NCBI GenBank assembly: GCA_905160935.1
Contig: CAJHZI010000533.1
Coordinates: 1,352,501 to 1,416,500, forward strand
Length of the DNA stretch: 64,000 nucleotides
Source of the DNA: Enchytraeus crypticus
Taxonomy: Eukaryota; Annelida; Clitellata; Enchytraeida; Enchytraeidae
Direction of reading: 5' to 3'
Shown: positions 12,300 to 22,939 of the stretch, piece after piece
Numbering within the stretch: the first letter of the stretch is position 1
Layout of the letters: each line of letters opens with the position of its first letter
The notes under the pieces: generated by a model
Database searches by the model: none
Told to the model about the DNA's origin: nothing
Seen by the model: the letters and a program-made list of their open reading frames with translations, nothing else
Program-made: the position numbers and the translations under genes

Positions 12300-15123
12300 A
12301 GATCAATCTGGTAGCTCTAATGAGGTAACAAAATCAATAGATACGTTACACTGTATGTTTTGTAATGCTAGGAGTATTGTTAATAAACGTAATGAATTAG
12401 AATTAATGGTAGAGCAGAATAATTATAATATCATTGGCATCACTGAGACTTGATTAAATAGTTCAATAGATAACTCTGAAATAGAATTAGAAGGTTACAA
12501 AATTTTTAGAAAAGATAGAATCAGTACTGTTAAAACCAGAGGAGGAGGGGTTCTATTTTATATTAAGGATCACATATATGTAGTGCAGAGAGATGACATA
12601 TGTGATATCAATTTTCCTGAAAGCCGATTTTGTACCATAGAGTGTAATGGCGAAAAATCACTACTAGGCATATGTTATAGATCACCAGATAGCACAGCTG
12701 ATAATGACTTAGGGTTATTCAATTTGTTTGGGCAAGCTTGTAGTGATTGTAAAAATTGTGTGATATTAGGTGATTTCAACTTCAAGGAATTAGTATGGAA
12801 TAATTTAGATTCATTATCAAATGACCATCCATTGATAATCTGTATAAATGATAACTTCATGTTTCAGTTAGTTAGTGAACCTAGTCGAAATGGAAATTTT
12901 TTTAGATCTATTATTTAGCTCAGATGAAAATATTGTAGAGAATATAATGGCTAGAGAATCTTTAGAAACTAGTGATCATAGCATGATAGATTTTCAATTA
13001 ATCACTAATAAAATAAAAACTGAGAAAGAGTAAAGTATTGAATTTTCACAAAGCTAACTATCACACTATAATTGCAGCTGCTCAACTAAAGGGTTGGGAC
13101 AGCATATCCTTGAATAATGTTAATGATATATGGTCAATTTTAAAGAATGATATTTTAGACATCAGAAATAAATTGATACCCTTAACATATAGGTCAAAAT
13201 GCAAATGGGCAACTAAATTATGCAAAAAGTTAAGTTAAGGAGAGCAAAGAGACGAGCTTGGGATAAGCATATAAAATCAGGTAGAAAATTGTCATATTGC
13301 ATATAAGTATAAGGAGAAATTAAGCAAGTCTACTAAGGCAAATGATGAGGCCAGGAAACAGTTTGAGATTAGATTAGTTAATAATGTAAAAAATGACAAT
13401 AAAAGTTTCTTTGCCTATGTTAGAAATAAAGAGAGGAACAAAGTTAAAGTAGGTCCATTGTGGGATGCTGATGGTATCATTATCACTGATGATGAGCTCA
13501 CAGCAAACATGTTCAATGATTACTTTAGCAGTGTTTTTACAGTAGAAAATCTAGATAACATCCCAATAACAGATAGAATATTTTCAGGCCTAGAATCAGA
13601 ATGTTTAAGAAATAGTCATTGACAAGGAAATAGTGTTAAAGAAACTTAGTGAAATTAACTGTAATATAAGTCCGGGTTCAGATGATCTTCATCCTAAGTT
13701 ACTGTTTGAGCTGAGACACCAATTAGTAGGTCCTCTTACTAAATTGTTCAATCTATCACTCGAAACTGGGATTGTACCTCAAGACTGGAAAGAGGCCAGG
13801 GTGTCTCCCTTGTTCAAGAAAGGTAGAAGAGACAAACCTGAGAACTATAGACCAGTTGGTTTGACTAGTATCATAGGTAAGGTGTTTGAGAGCATTATTA
13901 AGGATAGTTTAGTTCCAAATTTTAATAGTTTTGGATTAATAAGAAATAGTCACCATGGATTTACCAGAAATAGATCTTGTCTAACAAACATCTTGAGCTT
14001 CATGGAATCCGTCACACTGCATGTTGATAATGGTAGCCCAGTAGACATTGTCTATAATTTGAATTTTGCAAAGGCGTTTGATAAAGTGCCTTACGAGAGA
14101 TTGTTTTGTAAACTTGAAGCTCATGGAGTTACTGGCTCTGTCCTGAATTGGATTAGAAGTTGGTTAACCTCCAGGAGACAAAAAGTTTGTATTTCAAATC
14201 ACGACTCGGCTTGGCCCAGTGTCACTTGTGTGGTTCCACAAGGTTCAGTGTTGGGTCCAATTTTATTTTTGGTTTACATTAATGACTTAGACAACAGCAT
14301 AATATCCAAAATGAGTAAGTTTGCTGATGATACGAAATTATGTAAAAATATAGGTAATCTAGAGGATATGTTATCACTTCAGAGAGATTGAGACAGTTTG
14401 CATAATTGGGCAACTACTTGGCAGATGATCTTCAATGTTGATTAATGTACAGTTATGCATGTAGGTCACAACAATAGTTGTAATCAATATAAGCTTGGTA
14501 ACGCAGAACTAAAACCATCCATTAAAGAAAAGGATCTAGGTGTCATTATTGATAATACCCTAAAATTTTCAGAGCAGTGTAAATCAGCAGTAAATTGTGC
14601 TAATCGCACATTAGGTTGAATTAGGAGAACTATAAAAAGTCGTAATAAGGATGTAATAGTTAAATTATATAAAGCACTAGTAATGCCGAAATTAGAATAT
14701 TGCCTACAAGCATGGAGATCTCTTTTAAGGAAGGATGTAGAATGTATGGAAAGAGTTCAAAGGAGAGCAACTAGAATGATTGCTGAATGTAGAGGTCAAA
14801 GCTATGAATCTAGGTTAGATGTATTAGGTCTAATTAGTTTAGAAGATAGACATACCAGAGGGGATTTAATGCAAGTGTTTAAAGTAATTAAAGGTTTTGA
14901 CAATATCGAATGTGGAGAATTTTTCCAATTATCTGATTATGCTAGAACTAGAGGGCATAGATTTAAAATAATAAAGGTTAGATCCAGATTAGAGGTTAGA
15001 AGAAACTTTTTCAGTCAGAGAGTTGTCAATATATGGAACGTGTTACCTCAGTATGTAGTAGAGGCAGAGACAGAGAATGCTTTTAAGAATAGGCTAGATA
15101 AGTATTGGAAAGAAATACATTGA
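12300..15123 (+). pseudogene. CR1-type LINE ORF2: endonuclease and reverse transcriptase
   Basis: Endonuclease strings appear in order: NARSIVNKRNEL, IGITET, GGGVLFYIK, GICYRSPDS, ILGDFNF and TSDHSMIDF. RT strings follow: SPGSDDLHPKLL, KKGRRDKPENYRPVGLTS, HHGFTRNRSCLTN, FAKAFDKVPY, VPQGSVLGPILF and KFADDTKLC, then a C-terminal MPKLEYCLQAW, ERVQRRATRMI and FFSQRVVNIWNVLPQ. These match the CR1 clade. Motif A reads NLNFAKAFD, with Asn where the first catalytic Asp is expected. Stops after endonuclease residue ITET (Trp expected) and within the connection region, plus a frame change near 12900, mark it as dead. Confidence 0.85.
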
Positions 15124-15169
15124 ATTGTTAAATTGTTTGTTTGTTTTGTGTAGATAGGCTGATTAGTTG

Positions 15170-15890
15170 CACACCACATTTGGTTTCTAGGTATTCATGA
15201 GTGTGGGTATGGCTTGTATGTGTATGTAGGTGTAGGTATGTGTATGCACATGTGTGTATGTCTTTGTATGTTTGTGCATATATGCGTGTATGTATTGTAA
15301 TGTATGACTATATTTTGCTAATTGTGGATATGCCTAGTATGTAGTTATATGCATGCTTGCATACTTTTGTCTGTAAGGTCGATGTGTGTATGTACAAGTG
15401 AGTGTATTCTATGTGTATATATGTAGGTGTATGTGTAATTGTGTATGTGTGTATATATGTATATGTATGTATATATGTATATGTGTATGTGTGTATATAT
15501 GTGTGTATATGTGTATATATGTGTGTATATATGTACATATGTGTATGTATGTGTGTATATATATGTACATGTGTGTATGTATGTATATATGTTTGTGCAT
15601 GTATATGTATATATTTGTATGTATATGTGTGCATATTTATGTGTGTATCTGTATATATATGGATGTGGGGTATGTATGTATGTATGTATATGTATATACA
15701 TGTAAGTATTTGAGTGTTTCTATGTATTTATGTATGTGTATATGTGCAAATGTGTGTGTGGGTGTGTACGCATGAACATGTATGTAAACATGCATTGGTG
15801 CATATATGTATGTGTATTTGTGCATAGTTATATACCTGTCTGTAAGTTTATACATGAGCTTGTTATGTGTGTGTATGTGGTTTGTTGGTG
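15170..15890. repeat. Long TGTATG/TATG-rich array in the 3' region of the CR1-type LINE
   Basis: About 700 bp of (TGTATG), (TATG) and (TG) mixtures lies between the ORF2 stop and the LINE tail. All six frames therefore contain long low-complexity open frames, which I do not regard as genes. Confidence 0.9.
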
Positions 15891-16049
15891 AGTATTTAGT
15901 TTTTTCTTACGTTCTTCTTTTCAAGCCTATCAACTTGTCAAGGTTTGTATCTTTTTTCCTTTACGGTCTCTATGTATAGAGGTATGAAATTACGACGAAG
16001 ACTGGTGTTACAAGTCTTTGTGACTTCTTTAACCAGTATAATTATGTTA

Positions 16050-16732
16050 AGTTAAGTTAATATTGAATTGAAATACTTTTATTAGATATTAGTAAAGCAT
16101 TTGATTGTGTAAACAGAAAGATATTAATTGAAGATTTAAAACAAATTTTAGAGAAGGATGAACTTTAATAAAAGTTTTAATAGAAAATGTAAAAATAAAA
16201 GTTATAAGCGACAATTTTGAAGGGAAAGAATGTAATACCAACACAGGAGTTCCTCAAGGAGACTGCTTAAGTCCTATATTATTTACTTTATATCTTGTCA
16301 TAGCTTTAAATGCAAAAGAAGATAATAATATACCAGTAGAAGTACTAGATCATACATATTGGAATAAAAACAAAAATGAGAAAATAAATATAGAAACAAT
16401 AGATCAGCTGTTTGCCGATGATATAGGATGGATTATTTTTGGAAATAACAAATCTGATGAACTAATAGAATATGTAGAAAATAGATTAAAAAGGAGAGAT
16501 TTACAGATAAATAAAGATAAAATAGAGAAAATAATTATACCAAACACAATAGATGATATGCAATGGCAAACTACTAAATAGTTAGGAAGTATGCTAGAAT
16601 CAGAAAAAAATTTAAATCAAAGGAAAAAATTAACAATGATGGCATTTAATAAATATAAATCTACACTAAGAAATAAAAAATTAAGCTTGAAAATAAGAAT
16701 TAAAATATTTAATATATATATATATATAGGTT

Positions 16733-16774
<42 letters not shown>

Positions 16775-17240
16775 AACCTATCTTTATATACAACAGTGAA
16801 TTATGGATAATAACTAAAAGCATGGAAAATAATATAGATATATTTGAAAGAAAACTATTGAGAATCATATTAAATATTAAATATCCACACATAATTAGCA
16901 ATACGGACCTATATGACAGAACACAAGAAATGCCATGGAGTGAATTAATAAAATTCAAAAGACTCAGTTGGATTGGACATATGCTAAGATTGGATGAAAA
17001 TACTCCAGTAATGAAATCTCTAAATTGTAGAATAACAAATAATAAAATGAAACTAGGTATGGGAAATAAATATACTTTAATTAAACAATATAATAAGGAC
17101 ATAGAACAAATGGACGCTAAATATAACCTAGCACAGAGTGATGTGTACGATCTTGCCCAGGACCGGTATCAGTGGAGACAGAAGGTAAAAGACACTGCTC
17201 TAGTGTCCACAAAGTGACGTCACGCAGAGAAAAGAAGAAG
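16050..17240 (+). mobile_element. Outer LINE, right part (RT palm to C terminus)
   Basis: It resumes the element left at 9750. Strings LLLDISKAFDCVNRKI (motif A), NTGVPQGDCLSPILFTLYL (motif B), QLFADDIGW (motif C), and a C-terminal FKRLSWIGHMLRLDENTP and DRYQWRQKVKD are seen. A TA-rich palindrome (about 16716-16785) with arms containing ATAGGTTTGATATAT is inserted after KIFNIYI. One stop lies near 16580. The clade is uncertain. Confidence 0.75.
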
Positions 17241-17589
17241 AAGATATTTATCAATAAATTGTAAAAGTTTGTGAGAATATATTTTTATTCATTTTTAATT
17301 GCTGTGCAGCCATTAGTGCTAATGCCGCCGATCACTCGACCGCAGCTGTTTTTTCAAGTATGGAAATAGCAGCTTCGAAGGTATTTTAAAACAGCTGAGC
17401 GTCGGATGCAGGACAACCTAATTCAATCTATTTTTATCATGGTGTAATGTAGCTGTCTTTGTAGAACCAGATATTGTCTTGAAATTTTAACGACACGAAT
17501 CTCGTATTTATATGCATTCATTCCCTATATAAAATAAAATAAACTTGAGTAAGTTTAGAATGTCCTAATAGCATAGGGGTAATGTCACG

Positions 17590-17770
17590 AGGCTTCAAAC
17601 GACAGATCTTCAGGTGAACTGAATCCTCGCGGGCTCGAATCCCAGTCGCGCTGATCTGAAAGTAAAATCTGAGACATTCACTGGACTGATTATATGGAAA
17701 ATGGTCTGAATTGCCGGTTCAAACGTGTGGTGTTAAAAGTGATAGATATCAACATAGTTGATCCTTTCTC
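17590..17770 (+). repeat. tRNA-derived SINE (family C), copy 2
   Basis: It has a tRNA-like head with GGGCTCGAATCCCAG (B box), then CTGAAAGTAAAATCTGAGAC and a tail ending at GATATCAACATAGTTGATCC. It matches the reverse complement of 8110-8375. Confidence 0.7.
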
Positions 17771-17993
17771 TATGATTTGTGTTTACTTTTTTAACTATAA
17801 TGTGTGTTTACTTACTTTGTTAGTAATTTTTCTGTGTTTGTTCTCATTTTGGGCTGATTGTATGTCAGTGACCACTTGAATAACCACCAGAGATAGTGCA
17901 AACCTGTAGACTGGTTTTGATTTTGATCTTGACCAAGGTGCGTTGCTGTTCATGCTACAACTTTATATTCTATCTTATTTTATTTTATTACAG

Positions 17994-18061
17994 ATTTGAA
18001 GTAATAGCCTGTTACAGATTTGAAGTCACTTAGATTATTCACTTAGAGAATTAAAATCAGA
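17994..18061 (+). promoter_or_regulatory. 5'UTR acceptor with duplicated splice site upstream of gene B
   Basis: The string TTACAGATTTGAAGT occurs twice 22 bp apart (about 17989 and 18011), giving two AG acceptors upstream of the ATG at 18062. The pyrimidine-rich tract TTTTATTTTATTACAG favours the first. This implies a noncoding first exon further upstream. Confidence 0.45.
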
Positions 18062-21000
18062 ATGAGGGAAGATAAGACTCTAGTAAAACAAATTCTTGTG
18101 GACACAGTAACACTACTGTGCCGTAATGGCCTCAACTTTCAGAGTGATCTCTCGATACAAGCTGTCATCGGCATAACGATCGACAAATCTGACTCACTCA
18201 TAATTCACATTGATAAAAATGTTGAACGAGGTAGTGCGGGTATGTCGCAGTTAGGAAATGATCAGCCAATATCTGATTCAAGTGTCTGTGAAAAATCAAG
18301 TGAAACTGCAGAATCTGAATATGGAAATATTTGTAAACCACACAAGGGAAAATATTCGCACACAGAATGTCGGAATTCTGAATGGAATATCAAGACAAAT
18401 GTAGAAAATGTGGTCAGTGAGAATAGTGAATGTAGACTTTCTTCTTCTGACGTCTATTCTGATCATCTGCCTGAAACAGTTGTTGAAAAAACGTTAAAAT
18501 CTGTTAATGCACCTGCAGTAGAAGTTCAACAAGCAACAAAGTCAACTAAGCACACAACTGCTGTGAACAGCTCAATAGACGTTAGTAAAGATCCTTTTAA
18601 CACGTCAAGAACAAAATCATTTATGACATCGGCCTGTACAACTGAGCCGATGGAATCATCTGATCATAGAGAACACGACAACACTACATCTGATTGTTCA
18701 GTTGACGAGATGAGTTATGGAGCCGATACTGTGGATAACGTTGTAGACAAACAAGAAACACAACAGTCACAATCATGTCTTTCCGTGGAACCTGACACTA
18801 ATTTTACTCGAGAGAGTAAATCAAAACATGATAATCCAAATATAAATGAAGACAGACAAGTCCTGTCTTGCTCTTCAGTAGAATCAGTTCAAGACATTAA
18901 ATCAGAAACTACTGATGACATCCATCAAGCAACCGGTGAATCTATTCCTTATCTTTCTACAAAGAGCTCGGGCAATGCTACCTTTGATTCAGTAAAGAAC
19001 TTACCTGAAAATGTCATTGGTCAATCTAGAGATGGCCTGTTCATTGAAGGCAGAAGAAAGCGACAACGTTGTCAGAATTTAATCAGCCCGACTGCTGCCC
19101 AGTACTACGACGACGTAACAGAGTGCTGCTCAGAGAGATCGACCAGTGGCTGCGAGGCTGTCGTTAATATAACTGGTGGGAATCACCGTGAGAGAGTGGT
19201 TCAGTTCAACTGTGATAATGATGCTATTAAACTGGAAGATGAGAGCGATGATGATGTTAAACAAGTCGAGTATCTTAGTGATTCTGATAATCATCTTGTT
19301 AATCATTGGTCGAGTCACGGTGCGGCTAGACTAGGGACTGAGGAATTCAGAAATGTCGTTGCTCTCTCGCAGACCAGAAGATTTGGCAGTCATGTCGCAT
19401 TTGATAGTCACGTGAGTAAATCAAGTTTAATGATATTCATTTGCATCCGGTTCTTGCTGAAAATGTAGACCTTTTGTCATGTTTTTGATGAAAATGTAGA
19501 TCTTTAGTCCTGTTCTTGCTGGAAATGTAGTTCTTTTGTCTTATTCTTGCTGAAAATGTAGATCTTTTGTCATGTTTTTGATGAAAATGGAGATCTTTTG
19601 TCCTGTTCTTGCTTAAAATATAAATCTTTTGTCCTGTTCTTGCTGAAAATGTAGATCTTTAGTCCTGTTCTTGCTGAAAATGTAGAACTTTTGTCCTGTT
19701 CTTGCTGAAAGCATAAATCTCGACTGAATCCATAATTTTTTTATGCTTTTAATAATTAATTTATAGCTATATAGCACTATACAGAACAACATAGTGATTT
19801 AATGTCCAATTCCTCATCTGAAGGCGATATGAAGACTTTGAAGAGCTCCAGAGGAGCTTATTAAGTATATTGAAGTTTTACATCATCACAAGAATTCACT
19901 AACAACTGGTTTTCCATTTACTACAGATTCTGGTACTCATCGTTTTATAACTTGCAATCTTTGGTTTTGTAGTCATCTATGATTAGCTGATAAAGACAAT
20001 AGGATTGTTTACGAAGGTTTTCCTTGGTCTCTTTTCTAATATATCTTAAACTTTGTTGCATAACTCACAAAGTGTAAATAGTACATTTTTTCTTTGTATG
20101 GGCGTATACAGGCGTATATACATGTATATACGCCTATATACGTGTAAGTATATACAAAGAAAAAGGTTGCATGTATTTTTCCCAAGCTATAGTCTACTTT
20201 AAAGTATATATGAGATATAGTATATTGTGAAGGAATTAACTAATCAATGAAGTGCTCTTTATGGAACGTGAAATTAGCATGTAAGAGTATGTGCCATGAA
20301 CCTTCAATTTGGTAGAACACTAGTGAGACATGAGTATACTAAGATTTCACTCTTTTAATTAAGCTGCACTTCATCTGTTGCTGCCTCCTCCTTTATAATA
20401 TTGTAATCATATTTAGGAGCAACCTCATATTTTTGCGCCATTTATAAACTTATGTAAAATATACATAAGTATATAAATGGCTCAAAAATTATGAGGTTGC
20501 TCATAAATAATATATACTAATAGATTGTATATATTTATAGTTATTTTATTTATATGTTTGCAGTGTTTTATATTTTTATAAATATAATTTAAATACTTTC
20601 AATGCAAAATTTGCTTTTAAATACACATTTAAGTCATTATTCTCCACTATCTTGTTATGAAGCACTATTGCCTAATTAATTAAGTTTATCATTTAATCAC
20701 TTTCTATAATATTCGGCCAAAGGCGGGTCCAATGTATTTACTCCCAAATGAGCACTCCATTGATCAATTGATTGATGCCATCACAAAAGCTATGCTGAAC
20801 TCAAACCTTAACAGAACATTTAGCTAGAGAAAATATGGATAACATGGTTTCTTATTCCATCCCTGGGTTCCTTCTTAGTCAATTTTGAAAAAATGCAGAT
20901 CTGTGTCAAATTTATTTTACTATCAGTTTACTTGAGAGTAATATCAAAGTGACAATATGATGCAAACAGTTTAATTTTAGTACTTTATTTACTAATGTTC

Positions 21001-21409
21001 CCTATTTGATTTTTTTGTTAAGGATTCTGAACGTGCAGAATTTATTAAAGACATGAACAGCTATCGTCCCACTCACAGACTCTCGGAGCAGTACGCTTCA
21101 CCGCACGCCTCCTACCATCGTTCTACATCGTCCCAGTATCACCAGACTAGCGGGGGACCTTCTGGTGACGGCCTATCTCGATACGTCTGTAACTACGACG
21201 GCTGCGATGCGTCGTTCACGCACAAACAAAATCTACAGCGGCATCAGTCGCTTAAGCACGGGCGAGAGAGAACCAGCAGGAGAAGTAGGAGATCAAACGC
21301 ACTGAACTATTTAATGACTGTAGGTGGCGACAGCTCAACGGGAGTCTACTTTGAAGATGTTTCCACGGGATCTGACTGCTACGTTGATAACTCTAACAAT
21401 TCTTTCTAG
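18062..21409 (+). CDS. Gene B: paralogue of gene A with C-terminal C2H2 zinc finger
   Basis: Two exons join in phase 0: 18062-19411 (donor CAC/GTGAGT) and 21023-21409 (acceptor TTTTTTTGTTAAG), giving 578 aa and a TAG stop. Residues 1-55 carry the gene A module (VTLLCRN, AVIGITIDK, IIHI): 16 of 34 aligned residues are identical without gaps. A long Ser/Thr/Glu-rich, probably disordered middle follows, with a basic GRRKRQR and a psi-K-x-E site (AIKLEDES). Near the C terminus is one C2H2 finger, YVCNYDGCDASFTHKQNLQR then H-x4-H (C-x4-C-x12-H-x4-H), followed by the basic RERTSRRSRRS. Exon 1 runs through the positions of the first two introns of gene A. DNA binding and a nuclear role are inferred from the finger and basic stretches. 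Confidence 0.8.
19445..19715. repeat. Minisatellite, unit about 33-36 bp, about 8 copies
   Basis: Copies of a unit close to CTTTTGTCCTGTTCTTGCTG plus AAAATGTAGAT begin about 35 bp after the splice donor of gene B exon 1, inside the intron. Confidence 0.85.
20225..20335 (+). repeat. SINE-A 3' fragment
   Basis: It matches the tail half of SINE-A: GAAGGAATTAACTAATCAAT, GAGTGCTCTTTATGGA-like bases, then GTGCCATGAACCTTCAATTT. It lies in the intron of gene B. Confidence 0.6.
20413..20508. repeat. Imperfect inverted repeat, arms about 40 bp
   Basis: GAGCAACCTCAT...CCATTTATA...ACTTATGTA on the left pairs with TACATAAGT...TATAAATGG...ATGAGGTTGCTC on the right. It is a short fold-back element or template-switch product in the gene B intron. 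Confidence 0.7.
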
Positions 21410-22200
21410 CGCTTTCCAGTCTTGTCTCAAACATATAATCAGCCATGACAGTATAAAGTACTCTGGCTATGTGTGGCATTGGTTATGTGTGACATTGGCT
21501 ATGTGTGACATTGGTTGGAAGTTTAAAATTACAAATGTTTTCGGAAGTTTAACTCTCAAACTTCGCTCTTTGGTTACTGTGTATTTAAGGCTCAAAATAT
21601 GACTTAAATCCTCACATTTGCTTCATTAACGTATCCAAATCTGAGTAAATCTTCCGTTGTGTTATTGTTAGTGACACAACATATATCAAATTTAGTTCTT
21701 TTATTACTTATTTCTAAGCGTGGATGTTTAATTAGGATGTTTTTTTTTCGTTTAGTATCGTTTATTTGTTCATCGCAGCACAGATTATACAAACAATAGT
21801 AACGTGCATGTAGTCAGACAAACAAACAACAATACGAAAGAGGATACCTTAAAAGAGCCATAGCTCTGTTCGGTAATACCATAATTAGCAGCTATAGCAG
21901 AGTCTACTTAGTCTTTTTTATTACATTACTAATTACAGTAAAACCGTTGGTATCCATACAATTGAACATTTCCAAATCAGGAAATGGCCAGATACTGGCA
22001 AGTGAAACTCAAAATAAATGTTTAAAAACGTCTCTAAATTATTACAAATTAAATAAGTAAACTAAGTTCATATCTCTAAATAGCAAAAAACTAACTATTT
22101 AAACTAAACTTTAGAGTGCAAAGAAAAATAATAAAACAAGAAAAGAAAAATTGAATGAAACAAAAGTAATGTCTAATTAACTAGTACTTAATGTTATTTC
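21410..22200. other. 3' flank of gene B, no further gene seen
   Basis: AT-rich sequence that probably includes the 3'UTR. A short near-tandem repeat (TATGTGTGACATTGG, about 21468-21512) follows the stop codon. Confidence 0.4.
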
Positions 22201-22202
22201 CT

Positions 22203-22698
22203 ATGAAGTATATCTTGTGGAAATTGTCTGTCTAATCATGCTGTTGTTGTTCAAGCTGATATTATTGTAATAATTTTGCACTTTGTCATTGCGATGTAAT
22301 CTTTCTCAGTAGAAGATCCATAAATTTTTAAAGGGTGCCCAAAATTTGTATGGATAGAGTCAATATTTTTTCCGTATCCCGTGCCTCGTCTGGGACACAG
22401 TTTATATTTTTTACTTACACCCTATTTTTACTCCTATACTTTCTAAGTATATTTATACTTAGAAATAGCCACAGTGAAAATATAGATTAAAAAATATAAA
22501 CTGTGTCCCAGACGAGGCACGGGATACGGAAAAAATATTGACTCTATCCATACAAATTTTGGGCACCCTTTAAAAATTTATGGATCTTCTACTGAGAAAT
22601 ATTACATCGCAATGACAAAGTGCAAAATCATTACAATAATATCAGCTTGAACAACAACAGCATGATTAGACAGACAATTTCCACAAGATATACTTCAT
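22203..22698. mobile_element. Large inverted repeat: two 210-bp arms, 76-bp spacer
   Basis: The left arm 22203-22412 and right arm 22489-22698 are reverse complements with only about two mismatches. The spacer itself holds a smaller hairpin (CTAAGTATA/TATACTTAG). It has no open frame. It may be a fold-back transposon or a recent inverted duplication; no clear target duplication is seen. Confidence 0.85.
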
Positions 22699-22704
22699 TT
22701 TTTT

Positions 22705-22760
22705 CCCAAACCCCACTTAGGCCCACTGATTTCTACCAGTGGGCCTAAGTGGGGTTTGGG
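22705..22760. repeat. Perfect 24-bp inverted repeat with 8-nt loop
   Basis: The arms 22705-22728 (starting CCCAAACCCCACTTAGGCCC) and 22737-22760 are exact reverse complements around ATTTCTAC. It lies 7 bp beyond the larger palindrome. Confidence 0.9.
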
Positions 22761-22882
22761 CATCCTAGGCCCCACTCTGGATCACTCTGATTCTTTCATA
22801 TCATGTTCGTTGCTGACAAATAGAACTCAATTTTCCTTCTATGAACACATCTCAACTATATAAATAAAAATAATGATATAAC

Positions 22883-22939
<57 letters not shown>

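Larger units (their letters stand above)
9755..16045 (+). mobile_element. CR1-type LINE, near full length, interrupted by a hAT element
   Basis: In order: ORF1 with coiled coil (about 9797-12267), AP-type endonuclease and RT (about 12300-15123), a 3' region carrying a long TATG-rich array, and a terminal (TTAAG)n-like tail at 16030-16045. Without the 1.33-kb hAT insert it is about 4.95 kb. The target seems to be GTTAAT, seen at both junctions (near 9747 and 16046). Several in-frame stops (for example near 12450, 14390 and 14620) show it is inactive. Confidence 0.85.

Noticed and set aside
15308-15855. Long open frames on both strands rich in Tyr, Ile, His and Thr
   Set aside because: They arise from the TGTATG/TATG array and have no complexity or conserved motif; the same holds for TA-tract frames near 6959, 16617, 45615, 51380-51746, 53530-53818 and 54736-55150.
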